A stretch of DNA of 64,000 nucleotides from Ceratorhiza oryzae-sativae (taxonomy: Eukaryota; Basidiomycota; Agaricomycetes; Cantharellales; Ceratobasidiaceae), in contig JARWMV010000252.1 of NCBI GenBank assembly GCA_030998015.1, positions 62,001 to 126,000 of the forward strand, read 5' to 3'. Of this stretch, positions 1 through 11,920 are shown one piece after another. Under the pieces are notes generated by a model, which did not search any database, had not been told where the DNA came from, and worked only from the letters and a program-made list of their open reading frames with translations. The position numbers were made by a program, and so were the translations under genes. Each line of letters starts with the position of its first letter. Positions within the stretch are counted from its first letter, which is position 1.

Positions 1-1222
1 GCCAAGAATGAGAGGGTCTTCCTATCATGGGGTGTCAGGTTCTGGACAACTAACAAATAGTTAGTTAGCTGAGTGGCAGAGTTATTTGAGAGCACCTTAC
101 ATATATCTTGCCACTCATCCTGGGCAAGCTCGCCAAGGTGGTCTTGTAGCTTCTCCCAAAGCTCATCGTCATTCATTTCCGGTTCGGCCTCTGGATCTAA
201 TCCCCATTGTCCATCGTTTTCGCAGAACTCAGGTTCAGCACTGCTAGCATTGGATGCACCATAGTCAGATCCTGGGGGGGCAACAGGGAGATCGTCTGGG
301 TCAAAGTCATCAAGCTCTGTGAGATCCTCCTTGCCAAGATCTGCAAGGTCCTCGACCAAGCTATTCCAGTCTTCGACAGCTATTGGCTGTTGGTTTGCAG
401 CCAGCTCGCGAGGGGCAGGTATATCTAGCAGGAAGATTAGCTGTTAAAGGGCCTGAAACGACAGTAGGATTATTCACCTGGGTGTGGAACAAACAGGTCG
501 TCCCTGTTGTCTAAGTCCATATTGTCATAATCAGCGTCAGCAAAAGCATCTACACCAGGGTACGTTTCTGAGCAAGTAACAACAATAAATAAGATTGTTG
601 ACTTACTGTTATTGTTGTCATCATCGTCCACATCTTCCAGCGCAATCAGAGCATCAAGGTCAATGTTGGGTGGCCCATCCAGGGGGGGTTCAGCCTGGCC
701 GAGGACGGGCTGAGCTTGATTGGGAGCAGGAGCAGGCCCAGCATGGTGAAGAGGCTCAATGTGGTCAAAATCGGGCTTGTTGTGATCAAAAGGGGGCTCG
801 CCGTGGCTGAAAGCAGGCTCATTGTGGCCAAAAGCGGGTTCGTTGTGGTCAGGTGGAGCTGGGCTGCCATTGTCATGAGCTGGACCAGTGTTGTTAAAAG
901 CCATGCCACCCTCTCCACCTTCAACATCAGCTCTGTCATCTTCAAATTCACCAAGGTTGAGCTTGTTCTCAGCATCCACAGCATCAAGGTAGGCCTGAGT
1001 TTCCCACTGCAGGTCCACAAGGTGCCGACAGATCTGCTGGTTGCTGAGGTCATGTCGATTGCAGCAGGGGCAGATGGCCATAGCTGGAGAGGGGTGTGCA
1101 GAACAATAAGCAGCAAGCAGCCATTTTAAAGTGTCGTCAAGGGCAAGTTGAAGTCGGCTTGGTTGAGGGGAATGACTTAGTGCCAAATCCTGGGGCAGCA
1201 CAGCCACAGCTCCTTGATCCAT
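1..1222 (-). CDS. N-terminal part of a Tnp2-like DNA-transposon protein (partial)
   Basis: The minus-strand reading frame begins with ATG at 1222 and runs off the left edge. Residues about 49-67 form a Cys/His cluster (CPCC, then a later C and an RHL) like the zinc-binding start of fungal Tnp2/Plavaka-type transposon proteins. It is followed by an acidic and proline-rich spacer with repeated HNEPAF-like units. Two introns fit: 568-606 (39 nt, a multiple of three and without a stop, so it may be retained) and 425-477 (GTGAAT...GCTAG). After the second, the acidic frame stays open to base 1. No transposase catalytic domain lies inside the window, so the family call rests on the N-terminal cluster and general layout. 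A host protein with a similar zinc cluster cannot be excluded. Confidence 0.42.
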
Positions 1223-3376
1223 GCCTCTACCTCAACAGCAACCTTGACGACAGCCACAACCAGCCTGGACCCATAGCATTCTCCCTTCCTGCAATCTAGC
1301 CCCACAAATAGATCAATACAGGTGTACTATGTAGGTGAGCACAAAGATTGAGAAGAATCAGCTTAGCTGATGGCCAAATTATTAGCTCTGACCAAGGCGA
1401 AAGATTTGGGCATGGCAGATGGCCACTCAAATCCCCTAGTGTTGATGCAAAGTGATCCCAGCAAGAGTCCTATTACCCTCGTCTCCGACACCTCTTTTCT
1501 TTTTTCTTGCCTCAAGCACCTTGACATCATGTCGTTCTCCACCACCCTTACTGCCACCTATGGTGCCCGCATCTGAATCTGCCCTCTTCCCCATACACTA
1601 TGCCTGCAACAACCCACTAATACTGTCGACAATTGCCTGCTCTGCTATTTTCTGCTGTTCCTCTTCTGGTCTGCCCACTGCTCCACCACTCATCTCCTGT
1701 TTGGATCCAAAACCCCTCAACTGTTCCCATCATGCCCACCTCCAGGCTGATTTATTCATTTACTGCTCGACTGGCACTGCCCGCTGGTGCATGCCCACAC
1801 CCTCTACCACATATCCTGTAGCTAAACCAAGTCTCCCATATCTGGCACCCTGTCCGATTCTGTTCCCCCCCTTTTGCAATCTCAACTTGAAGCTGAGATT
1901 TAATTTGCAGTGCGTACAGTCTACCCCGCCACTGTGCACCTAGCTTATGTATATTTTTAACTCAGACGATGAGTTCACAACTTGGATATGAATGTGGAGG
2001 TGTAACGTGGGTGTGGGATGTCTGTTTCATTGGTTGATTGGTGCGGCAGGTAAGTCGCAATACACTCAACACGCCTCTGTGTTAGCTAATCTATTTTCTA
2101 TATTTGTCTCATACAGCATGACATTGTTGTAATTACCTTGTATCTACCAAGATACTGGTTGAGTTATTGTCCCCCTTGGTACATCATCTACTCCAACCCA
2201 CTGTATCATATCCTCTACACCAGCCACATGCTGTGTCTTCGAGCCTTGATGTTTCCAATTCAAACGCCTGTAGTCAACCCTCACACATGATTGCGGCTAC
2301 GTCTGGCTGAGACCACATTTGCCACCACTCAGCGTCATGTTCAACCACCCCGATACATGTGTTAATTCTTATGTATAATTCAGAAATACTTGATCCTCAT
2401 TCTAAGTGCCTCGGTGGGCTTAACTTATTGGTGGTTCTGTCTGAGGTTTACACAGTTGCAAATATATCATTTTTCCTAGTAAGTTCAATGTAGATTGTGC
2501 ATCAGATGCAATGGAATTAATGCTCCTTGTAAAATAGCATTTTTCCCCAAGCTTGTTCAGCAGCTGCATGGCCTCCTTGTTTTCCTGATCAATCCTAGAC
2601 CCTGTTGCCAGAACGGAGGAGGCATGTGGTATGAGTTGTTTAGCCCACTCTCCTACACCCAACTGATGTATCCTGCTTGTCACATATCCAATAGTGACAA
2701 CATGTCTGATGAAAGCAGCTGTGCCATCTGCAATAGATGTGATGCATGTGATAGCTGCAACAACTGCGATGGCTGCATTTACGCTGGCTCGGATACAGAG
2801 GGGCAGCAAGGGTGTTACATGATTCCATTGCTGGTATATTGCTACAGCAGGTGAGTCCCAACAAGCTTAGTATGTTATATTCTAGCTAACGCATAGCCCA
2901 GATTGATCCCACATGGTTTGTATTATCTACTATTGATTGCTGACACCCCACCTCCAGACAGACTAAACATCTGACGTTTGCAATTTAGGTATCCAAGTAT
3001 ATTCCACTCAACTTTATCACCACAAGGCTTGCTGACGTGTAGCTAAGACTCATTGAATTGTATCTGATCTAGCAGGTCATTCCAAGTGAGTTTTGACTAC
3101 ATACAAGATACCCCAATAATGTGCCTGGCTGACTATCACAACCTCAAAATAGCTCTGCTTGTTATTCTCTTCTGGCTGTGCAGCAAAAACAGGGTTTGGG
3201 TGTGATCTCTGTATGTCATCTAACATGCTAAACAGTTGATTATGCCTGCCATCCACTCAGAATACATACACAAGCTGCATAGCCCCAATCGCTGACCATC
3301 TCCCATTCAATCTGTAGCATAAATTTTACCAAAACCCATGGTTTCTGGATTACTGTATGATTGGGATTTCTATGGT
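1223..3376. other. No confident gene; probable decayed repeat DNA
   Basis: About 2.1 kb without a convincing gene. Open frames on both strands at 2420-2854 (a 129-codon minus frame and a Cys-rich plus frame) overlap each other, have no recognised domain and lack clear splice context. Pyrimidine-rich tracts and short candidate splice sites are present but do not chain into a coding path. Confidence 0.5.
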
Positions 3377-3432
3377 TGTCAAGACCCAACTACTAATCAC
3401 TTAGGTAGACTTTGAACACTCACAACAGGAGG
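3377..3432 (-). repeat. Fragment of LTR-B cut by element A
   Basis: These 56 bases match the start (plus-strand reading) of the LTR at 21717-22012 with only two differences, near the end. The match stops exactly where the LTR of element A starts (TGTTATGG at 3433). It is therefore the outer end of an LTR of the element B family, interrupted or recombined by element A. Confidence 0.8.
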
Positions 3433-4747
3433 TGTTATGGATCACTAACATTTTCTATTATTTTAGTCTGCTCTGCCAACCTCAAGCGATGCCTCTGTAA
3501 TTAATTTGTGAAATACTTGAATTTGTATGCACTCTGAATTGTACTATTTTCTGTTCCATTAAATAGTACAAATTTCCCGCTCTCCAACGCATATTTTATT
3601 AAGTTTTTACAATAAGATCTCAGAGAGATACAGAGGTTGCAATATTTCCTCTTATCAGGAGATATTGATTACAACATCGCACTGATCATATCTAGGCAAC
3701 CGCTTACGCTATCAAAGCGATCTTATGCTCTATCGATAGTTAATCTTCGGCAGTATCTGCTGCCCAAAGATCGTCGCGATCCACCAGATCCTCGTGCCAG
3801 AATGGCCCGAAGATCATTAGAATCTTACTGGACTATCAATCAAGATCTAATGACTCCAGTGAGTCAGGAGAGCTTCCCAAATTGATCCAGAAGCTTCTCT
3901 GACTCGCTTTATGACTCACTGAGATGTAGCCTCCGTTCATTACATGTATATACTGTGATAATATGATCTACAAGCCAATAGCAGGTCTCAGATGCATCAA
4001 TGCCTTCGATCCACACCCTGCCTTTACTCTTTTATCCTATACTGGGCTAGGGTGTACCCCAAGTATAGCAGTACCCTCTTTTGATGATTGCACTGGCATG
4101 CATGTATCTATTTGGCTCTGGAATGCCCTCCTCAGGGTATAAAAGGACTTCCTCTGAGGCCCTTCCAAGACCACCTTCCCTCTCTACTCTACTCAACCCA
4201 GACCAGTTATTGGTTTCTTTTCTCTTTCTATTTTTCTATTGTCTGTGTGTGATTTCTTATATAACTAGTACTGAGGAATAAAGTACCATATTAGTTATAT
4301 ACTGTCTGAGTCATTGTATCTTATATACAGAGATATATAAGGATACAATATTGCCTGATTGAGCATGACATTAAGTACCAGCTATTAGAGGAAATCTAAG
4401 TACCTGTAGCTGAGGAAGTACACACATTAGGCTGCCCACCATCTATCCTATAAGCTATTGCTTAAGCCTAGTATTAAGATTAGTATCAGTTAGTCCAAGC
4501 GACTAGGGCTGAACTACATTTAAGATATCTAAGGGAACCTGACCATAGTAGTCTTGCTCTTTATACCTATAAATTAGTCAGTTTACACTGTGAAAGATTA
4601 AGACTACCTTGAGTGTTACTTGATCGCATTGCAACTACTTTGAGCCTTCTTACTCTAGTCTAAGAAGTATTGAGTACGATTAGTGTATACTAACATATCT
4701 ACATTTGCTTAAGCTCTAGATATTCAAGTGTACCCTGACCCGTAACA
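3433..4747 (+). repeat. 5' LTR of element A (family LTR-A)
   Basis: A 1315 bp repeat, near-identical to 15044-16359 and partly repeated at 27475-27799, 35388-36035, 36036-37254 (inverted) and 37255-37352. It starts TGTTATGG and ends CGTAACA. Differences from the 3' LTR cluster around 3690-3810 and are mostly CpG transitions, with the 3' copy keeping more CpG sites. A TATAAAAGG sequence at about 4138-4146 and an AATAAAG about 130 bp later are plausible promoter and polyadenylation signals. Confidence 0.9.
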
Positions 4748-4748
4748 T

Positions 4749-4762
4749 TGGTGAAGCGACCC
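4749..4762 (+). other. Candidate tRNA primer binding site
   Basis: The base after the 5' LTR is followed by TGGTGAAGCGACCC, which starts with the TGG expected opposite a tRNA 3' CCA end. The matching tRNA cannot be named from sequence alone. Confidence 0.4.
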
Positions 4763-7505
4763 AGGTCCTTACATCAAGTAACTATCAACTAACATTGCCA
4801 TTTTTGGTCAATCTATTGCCCAAAACGGAATTTCTCAATTTTGACCACTCTGTGTATAGAAATACCTTTCTTACCACAGAATACAACAACATATCTTGGG
4901 CTCTTGAGATAGATCCTGTCTGGATTCAAGCCCCAAACCCTACAATTACTGTTTTAGGTTATAGTAGTACTGGTGGTCCACCCCCACATATTACTCTGAC
5001 ATTTACCTTTAGGAATTATAGGCCATATATTCCAATAAATTCAGTATCAAGTGCTCTAAGTGCTGGACTTGAATTTGAAGTCTATATTCAACATCTTCCT
5101 GATCAACCACAACCAATAAAAGTTCAACACACATTTATTAGGTCTTTCTGGTCACCCCATACCAGCTACTGGGATACAGTTTATCAAGCCATTTATCAAT
5201 TTGTAACTGAAACATATTTTGAAAATTATTCCTAAGTACAAATTCATCTTGAATTGGAGAAGAACTGTTATGGCCAGTACTTCAAATATGTCTGTGCATG
5301 TCCCTGGAAGTTTTTGGGACAGTACACCACCCATTACCACCTGAAGATCCTTATGCATCAGATTCCATGGTAGGAAGTGATGCAGGAGGTAGGCATGTAC
5401 AATCAGACTATAGTTATCATCACCAGATACTGTAGATTATGAACAATATTTGCCCATCCCTCCTAATGGATCTAGTTCATATATTGCTCTTACTCCTAGA
5501 GAGCAAAGGCATCTGACTTACCAACCTGCTGCTACTAGGATGACAAACCTAACAAGGATGCATCCAGAGATAGCAGAGAGGAGAAGGTTAGTTAGAGCAG
5601 TAGGTAGGAAGATATATGAACGTCCTCATCCCCATGTAATGCACATTAAATATCCATCATTGGGTGTAGAGAATTCTTCAAGGATCTCTTACAAGAATTG
5701 GATTATTTATGTACATTTAGGCCAGAATGGTCTTGGTCTGCATCTGGAGAACCTGTCATGTTCATTGACTTGAACAGGCATAGGAGTTTTAGGACTAAGC
5801 TCTCTGCTTTCAAGTCCCAACTACTCCCTGTTAGGAGCAGGCATCCTATACCTCACCCAGATGTTCCTGCATTCCCTGAAACTAGGAAGCATTTTGCTTT
5901 CAGTAAGAAACAGCATGAAGTTGCTTGTGTATTATTCAGGGATGAAGTTGAGCGCTTTTTGGCTTACCTCTTTATTGAACACCAAGCTATGCAAGACCTT
6001 GGTAAAGGGAAGCAAAGGGAGCTCAATGAAATAATGTGGGAAAATTCTGAGAGCAGATCCAAGACTCCAGAATATGCTCCAGCCCCTCATCCTAAGCACA
6101 CTATTGACTCAATTAGATCTCCTACTGGTCGTCTAGAATTCAAACCTCTAGAAGTTCAGGAGGATCCAGATGAGCCAGTGAGTGGTGGAGAGGAGCTAGT
6201 TCAAATAGAAGAGCAGGAAGTGGAAGATATCACAAGGATAGCAGATGATTCTGCTGAGGATACTACCATGACTGCAATTCAACCTTCTGGATTTGCATCT
6301 ACTTCAGCTATGGCTCAGGAAGAGCTTCCTTGGCCCTGTAACTAGTTCTCCAGCTAGACCAGAAGCTTTAGGTGCAATTACTCCTATAAGGACTCCAAGT
6401 GAGAAGAGACTACAAGCTCTATTTACTCCAGAATCAGTTTCTCAAATAGAAGCTACTCGCATTCTGGGAGTTAGAGGTCCTTCTACTTACTTGGAAAGTT
6501 ATCTAGGAACTTCATTTACTCCTGTAGAGAAAGACTATCCTAGACGCATAGGAGTAGGTCCTAGGCAATCAGGAAGAGTGCTAGAACCTCTATTACCTCC
6601 TGCTCAAGTGACTGAAGCTGGTCCTTCAGCTTTACCCACTATTGGAGAAGTAAATGAGGATGATACTGATCAGGACCAGGACTCTCCCTTGGTAAATAAA
6701 CCTGCTAGACCGTCAATCTTTGACAATGCTATTAGAAGGAACCTTTAGGGGTCGACTTAGCAAAGGTCATGCAGTCACTATTGAGGAAGAGTTTCCACCT
6801 CATGAACAGTATACTGGAAGACCAGCATCTCCTTACCCACCTAGGGAGCCAATAACCCCTTCTAGGCCAGTAAGGGATGACTCTGGGACTGTTCCTCAAG
6901 GGCTGTTCCCCTTATTGTTACTACTAGTGAAGAAGACTCTTCTGAGGAAGAAGCTAGGAGACCTAGGCATAGGAGTTCTAATAGAACTTCAGATGCTGAA
7001 GCAGGTAGGCCTACAGAAGATCATAGGGCTGAAGGTTTTAGAGAGCCTACTGGACCTTCTGTAACTATGACTGGAGATCCTTCAAAGATGCCAGTTTATA
7101 GTCCTGAAGGGAATACCTTATTAGGTTTCCAGCCATTAGTACCTCAGTCACAATTACCTGCTGATGCTAGCATACATATGCCACAAGTCTCTAGACCTAC
7201 TGAAGCTGAAACATTTAGAACTCAGAGGTTTGATCCTTATCAACCCTTTGTGATAAATCTAGGACCAGGTTCTCTGGTCTGGCTTCTACTCCACCTAGGA
7301 GGCCACCAGGACCTCCTCCCACTGGACCTCCTGCCTCTAGTGGTAGGAATTTCTCAGGAGGAGTGCAGGTCCACCTAATCCTCCAGGAGGAGGACAGGGG
7401 CCACCTAACCCTCCAGTAGGTCAAAGTTACCCTCAGCAAGGAGGAGGACATATTCCTCATATTCCTCCCATTCCACCTATTCCACCCAATACTCCTAGGC
7501 CACAA

Positions 7506-7712
7506 GGACTACCAGGACCACCAGGACCACCTGGACCTCCAGGGCCCCCTGGAAATCCTCCTAATGGTCCTTATCCTTGGATTCAAGGCCCTCCAGGACG
7601 TCCAGGAGACCAAGGTCCCCCTGGAAGGGATGGCAGGGATGGAAGAGATGGTCCACAAGGTCCACCAGGTCCACCAGGCCCAGAAGGCCCTAGAGGAGCT
7701 GGAGGAAATGGT
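7506..7712 (+). repeat. Collagen-like Gly-X-Y tract inside Gag
   Basis: In the Gag frame, six Gly-X-Y triplets (mainly GPP) are followed by a nine-residue break and then about fourteen more, including GRD repeated three times. The tract sits just upstream of the Gag core domain. The codons for Gly are mixed, so this is not a simple recent triplet expansion. Confidence 0.85.
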
Positions 7713-8508
7713 AACAATAACAACCAAAATAATCGACCTCATCTAGACATGAAATTGAAGCCTGAAGTGATACCAGAGTATGATGGTGATCCAGATGAAC
7801 TATATGAATGGATAGACCAAATCAGTCGTTATATAGCCATGGGTTTAAATGAGAACAACAGACTCACCCTGACTATCCCATTCAGGTTTACTGGAGATGC
7901 TAAACAATGGTGGTATCAGTTCAATGAGGAACAAAGGCTTAGAATGTCTACAGATTGGAATCAGATGAGAGCTCGCTTAATTAGTTTCTTTTGGACTCCT
8001 ACTTGGATTACCAAGGCTAGGAACAAAGCTTTGGCAGCCAGGTTCAAGGATTCAGGCAACAACAAAGAAACTCCAGTTCAGTATGCTCTTTGCAAAAAGA
8101 AACTGCTTGACATGGTTGAAGATTGGGATGACCTTACTATCATTGCTGAAGTAGCTAGGTCAGCTCCTACACAATGGAGAACCATAGTCAACCATGAGGA
8201 TATTGCAGACTGGTCCACCTATGTGACTAGAATTAAGGAACAAGAAGATTTATTGCAAGATTGGCCTCACCACATGAACAACCAAGCTACCTATGACACA
8301 GTTAAGGAGGTGATCAAAGCTTTGAAGGCTGAAAAGCATCAGAAAAAGCATGGTCACAAAGCTAGTGCTCATGCAGTAAATTCTTCTAACTCTAAATTCA
8401 AGTCAAAGCAGCCTGATAAATTCAAAGGCTATAAGAGGCCCTTCCCTCCAGACAATTCTAATGTTTCCAAACATAAGAAAGGGACTCCTAAAGCTAGAGG
8501 AATGAGAG

Positions 8509-8886
8509 TGTCATGAACTGACACGCATATATCCACTCTATAATATTTTCTTGATTTACTACATTTTATGAGATCATCTTCAAAACATACTTGCCTTTTA
8601 TGGTATATCTGTGTCATGTGACTCAGGGAATGGTCCGGACCGGTAACTGAGATGTATTTCAACTCTGATGTGAAATTCCGCAGTTCCGCAGTTGCTTCTA
8701 CTGCTTCTATCTCTTATCAGTTGTGACTCACTGTATGGGCTTGTTTGTTATGATGTGGCTTGTACTATGTATATAAACTGGGTCAAGTTCGCAGAGGACT
8801 CCTCAAGAACTTGACCTCTCGTCGAATACAAGTTCTTTTTTCCTTTCTTACTATTTTTCTCGTCGCCTGACTTGTTGTTGTCGACA
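8509..8886 (+). mobile_element. Solo LTR (378 bp) inserted in gag, target duplication GAGAG
   Basis: The insert begins TGTCATGAAC and ends GTTGTCGACA. It is flanked by identical 5-bp repeats GAGAG (8504-8508 and 8887-8891). Removing the insert and one GAGAG joins the basic end of Gag to its zinc knuckle. A TATATAAACT box lies near 8770 and the AAGAACTTGACCTC motif near 8806-8819 recurs in LTR-B, so the LTRs are related. No internal region remains, so it arose by LTR-LTR recombination after insertion. Confidence 0.93.
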
Positions 8887-9120
8887 GAGAGGTTGTATTC
8901 ATTGTGGAAGTCTTATGCACTATGACAAGGAGTGCAAGCATAACAAATCTAATGCTAACAATGTCCAAGTTTATTTTGCTGAAACTATTGAAGCTGAACA
9001 AACTGCTTATGCTGAATATGAAGCTGCCTGCAATGATTCTGATCCTGAATCATCTGAAACTGAGCCATCTGAAGACCAAGAGGAAGAATCTGATTCTTCT
9101 AGCTCTTCTTCTGACTTGGA

Positions 9121-11801
9121 TTTTTAATTAATTCCCAGCCTTCTGAATCTAATGAGACAGAGGACTTGGGAGTAAATGCAGATGACCAGGATATACAGGC
9201 TGTACACAATTATAATGCATTAGCAAATCAAACAATGGCTACCAAATCATTTTCTATTCAATTATCTACCAGGAATGAGCCTCTTGACCTTAAATCAATC
9301 CCTGAGGATAAAACTATTACTCTTAAAAAGGTGATGGAATGTCCTTCAGGAACTCATTTCTTGGGAACTAGACCTACAGTAGCTATGGCTAGGGTAGGGA
9401 ATGAAGAAGGCTTAACAGAAATTACTGTTGACTCAGGCTCTGATATTACCCTGATTAGCTATAATTTTCTGACTAGCCTGAAACAACCTCCTAAAGAGAA
9501 ATCTGGCCAAAAGATAAATCTTATTCAAGTGACTGGTAAAACTAGTATTACAGGATATGTAGTATTAGACTTAACCTTCCCTACTAAGGATGGACCTGTA
9601 AAGATGCAGGTAGAAGCCTATGTAGTGAAAGGAATGAAAGTACCTTTCATTCTGGGTAATGACTTTTCTAACCAATATAGAATCTCTTTAGATTGTCTTT
9701 CCTCTCCTAGCAGAATACTCTTTGGCAACTCTGGTAGGTCTGCTGAAGTAATTGAATTAGAAACTGAACCAAGATTGGATGAAGCTGGAAATGTATTTCA
9801 AGTTTACACTAGACCAGACTTCAAGACAAACCTAGAGAGAAGAGCCTTTCACAGGAAAAAATCTTCTAAGAAGAAAGCCTTAAAGAAAGGGCCTGAAGGT
9901 GCTACCCCAGTTAAATTAGCTAGGGATGTATTTTTAAAGGCTGAATTCATTACACAAGTGCCTATTCTAGTTGAATTCCAGGAAGGACAGCAAGAAGGTT
10001 TTATTGAAGGTAGTCTAGAAAGTAATAATGGAACTTTAGATGTCCATGGAACTACAGACAGCATCATCACTCCTGATACTAAGACTATTCAGATAACCAA
10101 CTTTTCTCAGAGGCCAGTGCATTTACCCAAAGGACATGTCATAGGATATATGCATGACCCCAAGATTGCATTGAATAAAGAAAAGGATTTGCCTGAAGAA
10201 CTTAGGAAGGCAGGAGAAGCCAAGGCACATCTAATAAATACTCTTATGAAGGAAGTCAAAGTACCTTCTCCTACTGCTGAAGAGATTGAACTCTCAAAGC
10301 AGCCAGAAGGAGGCCCTAAAACTGCTGAACTGCCTGACCCAGAGCCAGTCCCTAGGGAAAGACTCTTGGCAGAGGTACATTGGGGAGACAATTTGACTCC
10401 AGATCAGAAAAAAGGCTTGCAAAAGGTAGTAAAGAAGAACTTTGAAGCTTTTGGATTAGATGGCAGACTTGGCAATTACCCAGCCAGGGTAGAGATTAAT
10501 CTCAGACCAGGTACAAAGGAAATTGCTTTAACTCCTTATAGGCCAAGTGAAGAAGCTAAGGCTGCTATAGACAAGCAAATAGATGATTGGTTGCGCTTAG
10601 GTGTAATTGAGGAATCTAAGAGCCCTTGGGGCTTCCCAGTGCTTGTAGTATGGCAGAATAATAAGCCTCGCTTGTGCATTGATTACAGGAAGCTTAATGC
10701 AGTAGCTATACCAGATGAATACCCTCTACCTAGGCAACAAGACATCCTTCATTCACTTGAAGGAGCCCAATATCTCAGTACTCTAGATGCTCTAGCAGGC
10801 TTTACCTAACTCCAGATAAAGGATGAGGATAGGCCTAAGACAGCATTTAGATGTCACAGAGGACACTTTCAATTCAGAAGAATGCCTTTTGGATGGAGAA
10901 ATGGACCTCCAGTATTCCAAAGGGTTATGACTGATGTTTTGGCCCCATTCTTGTGGATATTTGCTCTAGTATATATAGATGACATTGTGATATACAGCAA
11001 GTCATTTGAAGACCACTGTGAGCATCTAGACAAAGTATTAAAGGCCATTGCAGACTCTGGATTGACTCTTTCTCCTGGTAAATGCCACCTTGGATATCAA
11101 TCTTTGCTCCTTTTAGGACAAAAGGTGTCCAGACTTGGCATGTCTACCCATAAGGAGAAAGTGGAAGGCATGCTACAATTAGAGGAACCTAAGGATATAC
11201 CTACATTACAAACATTCTTAGGAATGATGACCTACTTTTCAAGTTATATTCCATATTATACTTGGATAGTAGCTCCATTATTTAACCTCTTAAAGAAGAG
11301 TGTCAAGTGGAAATGGGATAAATTGGAATCCCATGCTTTCAAACTAGCTAAGCTAGTCCTAGCCAATGCACCAGTTCTCTCTTACCCAATACCAGGGATG
11401 GAAGGAAACTCCAGATGAAGTATGATGGTCCCTTTGAAGTTTTAGAGAAGCTTTCAGATGTAACTTATCACATCAAGATTCCAGCCAGCTACAAGATTCA
11501 CCCTGTGATTAATATAGCTCATCTGGAACCTTATCATAGAGATAAAGATGGTACAGACCATCCCAGGAAACATCTGAATAGATCTGACTTTGACAAGGAA
11601 CCCGAATGGGAAGTGGAAGAGATTCTGGATGAAAAGATGGTCAAGAAAGGACAGAGAAAACAGCGTCAATATCTTACAAGATTTGTGGGTTATCCACCTG
11701 AATGGGATGAATGGTTATCCAGGCAGCAGTTGACAAATGCTCCCAGGATACTCAAGGAATGGGAACTTAAGCAACACCTCAAGACATCTAAGAAGTCTTA
11801 A
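9121..11801 (+). pseudogene. Pol of element A: protease and RT, with RNase H and integrase core deleted
   Basis: The pol frame is -1 relative to gag and is open from 9121. The aspartic protease motif VDSGSD lies at about 9429-9446. RT starts near 10360 (RLCIDYRKLN at about 10666-10695), is broken by TAA at 10807-10809 in place of a codon after GFT, and continues with MPFGWRNGPP and the catalytic YIDD near 10972-10983. RT reads on to PIPG near 11397. There the frame changes and the sequence jumps directly to the end of integrase (YDGPFEVLEK, HPVINIAHLEPY) and a C-terminal chromodomain (about 11605-11770) ending at TAA 11799-11801. The whole RNase H, the HHCC finger and the DDE core are missing, about 2 kb judging from element D. 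The copy cannot move on its own. Confidence 0.88.
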
Positions 11802-11877
11802 CCCTTTCCTGAAAATCATTCCAAGAACAACACATGATTTCTCTGTTGTTTGTTTACTGACAAAGTCATTTTGTAGA

Positions 11878-11884
11878 TATAAAT
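11878..11884 (+). promoter_or_regulatory. TATA box upstream of accessory gene 1
   Basis: TATAAAT lies 37 bp upstream of the ATG at 11921, in the 119-bp gap after pol. The start context ACCATGG is a good eukaryotic initiation context. The short spacing leaves little room for a leader, so promoter function is only possible. Confidence 0.4.
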
Positions 11885-11920
11885 CAGCTAGCATTTACCA
11901 CCAGAAACACCACACCAACC

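Larger units (their letters stand above)
4795..9127 (+). pseudogene. Gag of element A, frameshifted and split by a solo LTR
   Basis: Gag-like coding sequence lies in all three frames. Segments are 4795-5235, a Pro/Ser-rich stretch near 5300-5690, 5698-6345, then 6293-7378. A continuous frame from about 7400 to 8516 holds the collagen-like tract and a retrotransposon Gag domain (WWYQF near 7910, then W and L positions to about 8270). The frame is cut by the LTR at 8509-8886 and resumes with a CCHC zinc knuckle (CIHC, MHY, KEC at about 8898-8940) and a Ser/Glu/Asp-rich tail ending at TAA 9125-9127. Gag would coat the element RNA in cytoplasmic particles. At least five frame changes make an intact product impossible here. 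The first segment has no good ATG, so its start is unknown. Confidence 0.75.

Noticed and set aside
73..428. Plus-strand frames at the left edge
   Set aside because: They lie opposite the better minus-strand frame with acidic composition and consistent introns; no motif.
646..1129. Long frames on both strands overlapping the Tnp2-like N-terminus
   Set aside because: Shadows of the 470-1222 minus frame; Leu/Thr-rich low-complexity translation without motifs.
2420..2854. Cys-rich plus frame (CDACDSCNNCDGC) and opposite minus frame
   Set aside because: Antisense to each other, no splice context or known zinc-finger spacing; chance composition is as likely.
4081..4281. 66-codon frame inside LTR-A, repeated in each LTR copy
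   Set aside because: It recurs only because the LTR is repeated; it overlaps the TATA and polyadenylation-type signals and lacks coding features.
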